Positions 14,056-15,177 of a stretch of DNA of 15,177 nucleotides are shown here, piece by piece. How positions within the stretch are numbered: position 1 is the stretch's first letter; each line of letters starts with the position of its first letter. The notes under the pieces were generated by a model, which ran no database searches, was not told the origin of the DNA, and saw only the letters and a list, made by a program, of their open reading frames with translations. Made by a program: the position numbers and the translations under genes. Location of the stretch: contig NZ_UQKJ01000044.1 in assembly GCF_900541605.1 (NCBI RefSeq), positions 1 to 15,177 on the forward strand, read 5' to 3'. Source of the DNA: an uncultured Dialister sp. (lineage in GTDB: Bacteria; Bacillota; Negativicutes; Veillonellales; Dialisteraceae).

Positions 14056-15003
14056 TCAATCCTTTGGCACTGGACCATACTTGTTTTTCTTGTTTTCTCC
14101 AGGGAAAAAAGCAAGAATCACAACGGCTGCCAGGAAGATAACCGCCACCACGCGGGTCGCCATGACCTGGCTCCCGAGATAATCACCGCCGAGCTGGTTA
14201 ATGGCAAAGAGAATCAGGAAAAACAGCCAGTAATACAGATGGGAAAGGCCAATGTCCGAAAGACGGCGGATGCCGAGACTGATGAGCGAAATAAAGCAGA
14301 GAGTCCCTACAACCAGGAACGTGAAAATATAGGGATTCAGATCTCCTACGAACAACTCCGGTCTGATGCAGGTAAAAGCAAAGAGAACAGCCGCCGGAAT
14401 ACCAACCCCCAGCATTTTGGGAATATAGGATTTACGGCTCATTCGCCCGATGGGGTTGAAATAAACCTTGAAAATCTTATGTCCCAGTCCCTTGGATTTC
14501 TCTTCTTCCTCCTCTGCTATGGCCTCATTGTCTGAGAGAGCCTTTGCTTCCTCACTGTCCATAAGGGCGATGGTGATGACGGAATCCGATTTTTCCGGTT
14601 TCGTCACGAAAATAGACGTCACCGTATCCGCAAAAATGGTCATGCCCGCAGCGTCCTGGCCCTTTCCTTCCGACTTTTCCAGGGATTTGATAAAAGTATC
14701 CCGATCCTTTGCAGGGAGTTCCATATAAATGGCTGCCGTCTTTTTATGGCGGATGCATACACCAATCATGGATACATCCATACCGTAGAACGAAAAGGTT
14801 TCTTCCCCTTCGGAGAGAGAATAAAAGGTAATGCCCCGATCTTCATCCTTCTTTTCTTCCGTGGCCGTATAGCATTTGGAAATACTGCGAATCGTATCTC
14901 CCAGGCGGATCTTTCCTGCCCGTCTCGGCTTCCGGTGTTTTCCACCGCCTGCCGCTTTATCCGCATTTTCCGTAATATCGGGAATATTAAAATCCATATC
15001 CAT
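14056..15003 (-). CDS. DUF805 membrane protein with a large unrecognised N-terminal domain
   Basis: The C-terminal part (from about residue 177 of 315) is a DUF805 domain. It opens with YFNPIGRMSRKSY, has four membrane segments, carries the conserved IRRLSDIGLSHLYYW between segments, and ends with FFPGENKKNKYGPVP. The first 165 or so residues are soluble: a glycine/lysine/arginine-rich linker (KAAGGGKHRKPRRAGK), then a domain with alternating hydrophobic strands (ITFYSLSEGEETFSFYGMDVSMIGVCIRHKKTAAIYMEL), then an acidic tail (AIAEEEEEKSKG). I do not recognise that domain. Typical DUF805 proteins are only 110-150 residues. Start: ATG 15003 has AAGGAG 8 nt upstream; longer starts lie ahead of that site. 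The function of DUF805 is unknown. It is a single-gene unit. Confidence 0.8.
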   Translation of the reverse strand: MDMDFNIPDITENADKAAGGGKHRKPRRAGKIRLGDTIRSISKCYTATEEKKDEDRGITFYSLSEGEETFSFYGMDVSMIGVCIRHKKTAAIYMELPAKDRDTFIKSLEKSEGKGQDAAGMTIFADTVTSIFVTKPEKSDSVITIALMDSEEAKALSDNEAIAEEEEEKSKGLGHKIFKVYFNPIGRMSRKSYIPKMLGVGIPAAVLFAFTCIRPELFVGDLNPYIFTFLVVGTLCFISLISLGIRRLSDIGLSHLYYWLFFLILFAINQLGGDYLGSQVMATRVVAVIFLAAVVILAFFPGENKKNKYGPVPKD

Positions 15004-15177
15004 AGGTACTGCTCCTTTATTACTGTATACGACAACTTGCATACCAACCTATTTTACCATGATTGGGTACAGGACGAAAGGATAGATAGCGAAGAATAAA
15101 TAGAATCAGAATATTCCCCAATATTTCAGTTTATCGAGCTGTTAGGGCGATGCTTACGGATAGAGTCATTCGTGCGG

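Noticed and set aside
15004..15177. Gene or promoter in the last 174 bases
   Set aside because: Apart from the ribosome binding site of the DUF805 gene there is no convincing coding frame. Candidate -10 boxes such as TATACA and TAAAAT on the minus strand lack matching -35 boxes.

Overview
The window reads as bacterial chromosome of a Bacillota-type organism. Ribosome binding sites are strong AGGAGG types, rho-independent hairpins follow most transcription units, and vitamin B6 synthesis is the PdxS/PdxT pathway with a MocR-type regulator and an ECF-type vitamin transporter subunit. An oxaloacetate decarboxylase/transcarboxylase-type subunit beside an ArnT/GT39-like membrane glycosyltransferase would fit an anaerobic Negativicutes lineage such as Veillonellales. 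That placement is inference; there is no marker gene here to settle it.

Layout. 1-628: the 3' part of a LysR-type regulator, closed by a terminator. 770-2312: a lone carboxyltransferase gene (OadA/5S type, no biotin domain) with an extended -10 promoter, an 11-bp leader hairpin and a bidirectional terminator. 2324-5832: a vitamin B6 locus. A MocR/PdxR-like regulator, shortened at its C-terminus, is divergent from an ECF S component, pdxS and pdxT. CTGGT(A/C)A motifs lie in the divergent promoter region and again just before pdxS. 5833-6323 holds no normal gene. It contains a small insertion-sequence-like inverted-repeat element with a duplicated end, the probable pdxT terminator, and a promoter with a purine-rich leader. 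6324-6476 encodes a 50-residue protein of unknown function, followed by an 18-bp perfect hairpin.

6645-8606: two tandem AEC-family permeases, ended by a 22-bp hairpin. 8690-10853 (minus strand): a two-component system with the kinase gene first, overlapping the OmpR-type regulator by 32 nt. The kinase has an in-frame 12-nt tandem repeat in its sensor region. Divergent from it is an ArnT-like GT39 glycosyltransferase (11063-12523), a natural candidate target. 12587-12750: a self-contained tRNA-Cys unit (promoter, tRNA, terminator) whose tRNA has several irregular features. 12759-13931 (minus): a SotB-like MFS efflux permease. 14056-15003 (minus): a DUF805 membrane protein with a large unrecognised N-terminal domain. 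In 15004-15177 only the ribosome binding site of that gene is clear.

No CRISPR array, prophage or complete transposon is visible. The most unusual items are the aberrant tRNA-Cys, the C-terminally shortened PdxR-like regulator with its candidate operator motifs, the mobile-element relic behind pdxT, the 50-residue small gene, and the repeat-bearing kinase next to the glycosyltransferase.
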